Origin: Pseudomonadota bacterium
Lineage (GTDB): Bacteria > Pseudomonadota > Gammaproteobacteria > Steroidobacterales > Steroidobacteraceae
DNA: 7,007 nt
Assembly: GCA_028067895.1 (NCBI GenBank)
Contig: JAPTUI010000244.1
Location: 1 to 7,007 of the forward strand
Direction of reading: 5' to 3'
The position numbers and the translations under genes were made by a program. This document shows positions 6,796 to 7,007 of this stretch, piece after piece. The notes below the pieces were generated by a model. That model did no database searches. It was not told where the DNA came from and saw only the letters and a program-made list of their open reading frames with translations. Within the stretch, counting starts at the first letter, position 1. Each line of letters opens with the position of its first letter.

Positions 6796-6944
6796 CGGTA
6801 CCACTCATGGCCGCAGGATAAGTTCAACGTCCGCCCGGGGTCTGAGACGTCCTTCTCGTTTGGCCGGTGCCTGGCCCGGCCGGGTGCGGTGCCATTTGCC
6901 CGGTTATGCAAAGATAGTCGCTTCCACCCGCCCGAAGCACCGCC

Positions 6945-7007
6945 ATGACGACCCGAGCCGATGGCCGTTTCATCGAGACGCGCCTGACAGACCTCAAGCT
7001 GCAGCGA
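6945..7007 (+). CDS. Start of a divergent gene of unknown function (partial)
   Basis: An ATG at 6945 opens a frame of 21 codons that reaches the right edge without a stop: MTTRADGRFIETRLTDLKLQ, then R. Sixteen of the 21 third positions are G or C, which suits coding in this genome. A weak GAAG lies seven bases before the ATG. The residues look hydrophilic with no signal peptide, so the product is probably cytoplasmic. Too little is visible to assign a family. It shares the 6765-6944 spacer with the cluster and might be co-regulated, but that is a guess. Confidence 0.5.
   Translation, partial: MTTRADGRFIETRLTDLKLQR

Larger units (their letters stand above)
6765..6944. promoter_or_regulatory. 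Divergent intergenic region, 180 bp, presumed promoters of both flanking units
   Basis: The only non-coding stretch of note. It separates the minus-strand cluster from the plus-strand frame starting at 6945. For the cluster, the minus strand has TTGAAC (6827 to 6822) as a possible -35, but no good -10 follows at 17 bases, so its promoter is not resolved. For the rightward gene, GTGCCA (6889-6894) and GATAGT (6913-6918), 18 bases apart, each match the sigma-70 hexamers at four of six positions. The region also holds GC-rich palindromes, including CCCGGCCGGG at 6875-6884. Confidence 0.45.

Noticed and set aside
6861..6875. Sigma-54-like GG-N10-GC element on the plus strand
   Set aside because: It has the GG and GC dinucleotides at the right spacing but fits the rest of the consensus poorly, and such spacing is common by chance in this GC-rich stretch.
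6862..6881. GGCCGG and CCGGCC arms separated by 8 bases
   Set aside because: A six-base GC-only stem with no T-run and no position that suggests a terminator or a known riboswitch; probably composition.

Overview
The window is GC-rich DNA (by eye about two thirds G+C) from a Gram-negative bacterium. It encodes an outer-membrane beta-barrel protein with a signal peptide and a C-terminal Phe, inner-membrane enzymes and several periplasmic proteins. Gene style and GC fit a high-GC gamma- or betaproteobacterium; the sequence alone does not support a genus. I see no mobile element, RNA gene or CRISPR array.

Layout: almost the whole window is one tightly packed minus-strand cluster, read from right to left. 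The order is (1) an uncharacterised beta-barrel/porin-like protein (5496-6764), (2) a 150-residue exported PstS-like protein holding only about half of a phosphate-binding-protein fold (5039-5491), (3) a membrane diguanylate cyclase with periplasmic domain, HAMP, PAS and intact GGDEF (3427-5058), (4) an ArnT/GT39-type polytopic glycosyltransferase (1618-3393) and (5) an exported protein with two PstS-like binding modules in tandem, running off the left edge (1-1621). Junctions are a 4-nt gap, a 20-nt overlap, a 33-nt gap and a 4-nt ATGA overlap, so one transcript is very likely. The only sizeable non-coding stretch is 6765-6944, which should hold the operon promoter. It contains a CCCC-TTA-GGGG inverted repeat close to the first gene. 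A plus-strand reading frame begins at 6945 and leaves the window.

How the genes may work together (inference): outer-membrane barrel, small periplasmic protein and inner-membrane cyclase with a periplasmic sensor resembles the geometry of the YfiB-YfiR-YfiN c-di-GMP system, but with a PstS-like protein as the periplasmic partner. The glycosyltransferase could be an envelope-modifying output, and the tandem PstS-like protein a second ligand binder or regulator. No ABC permease or ATPase is present here, so the PstS-like proteins are more likely sensory or accessory than parts of a Pst transporter encoded in this window.
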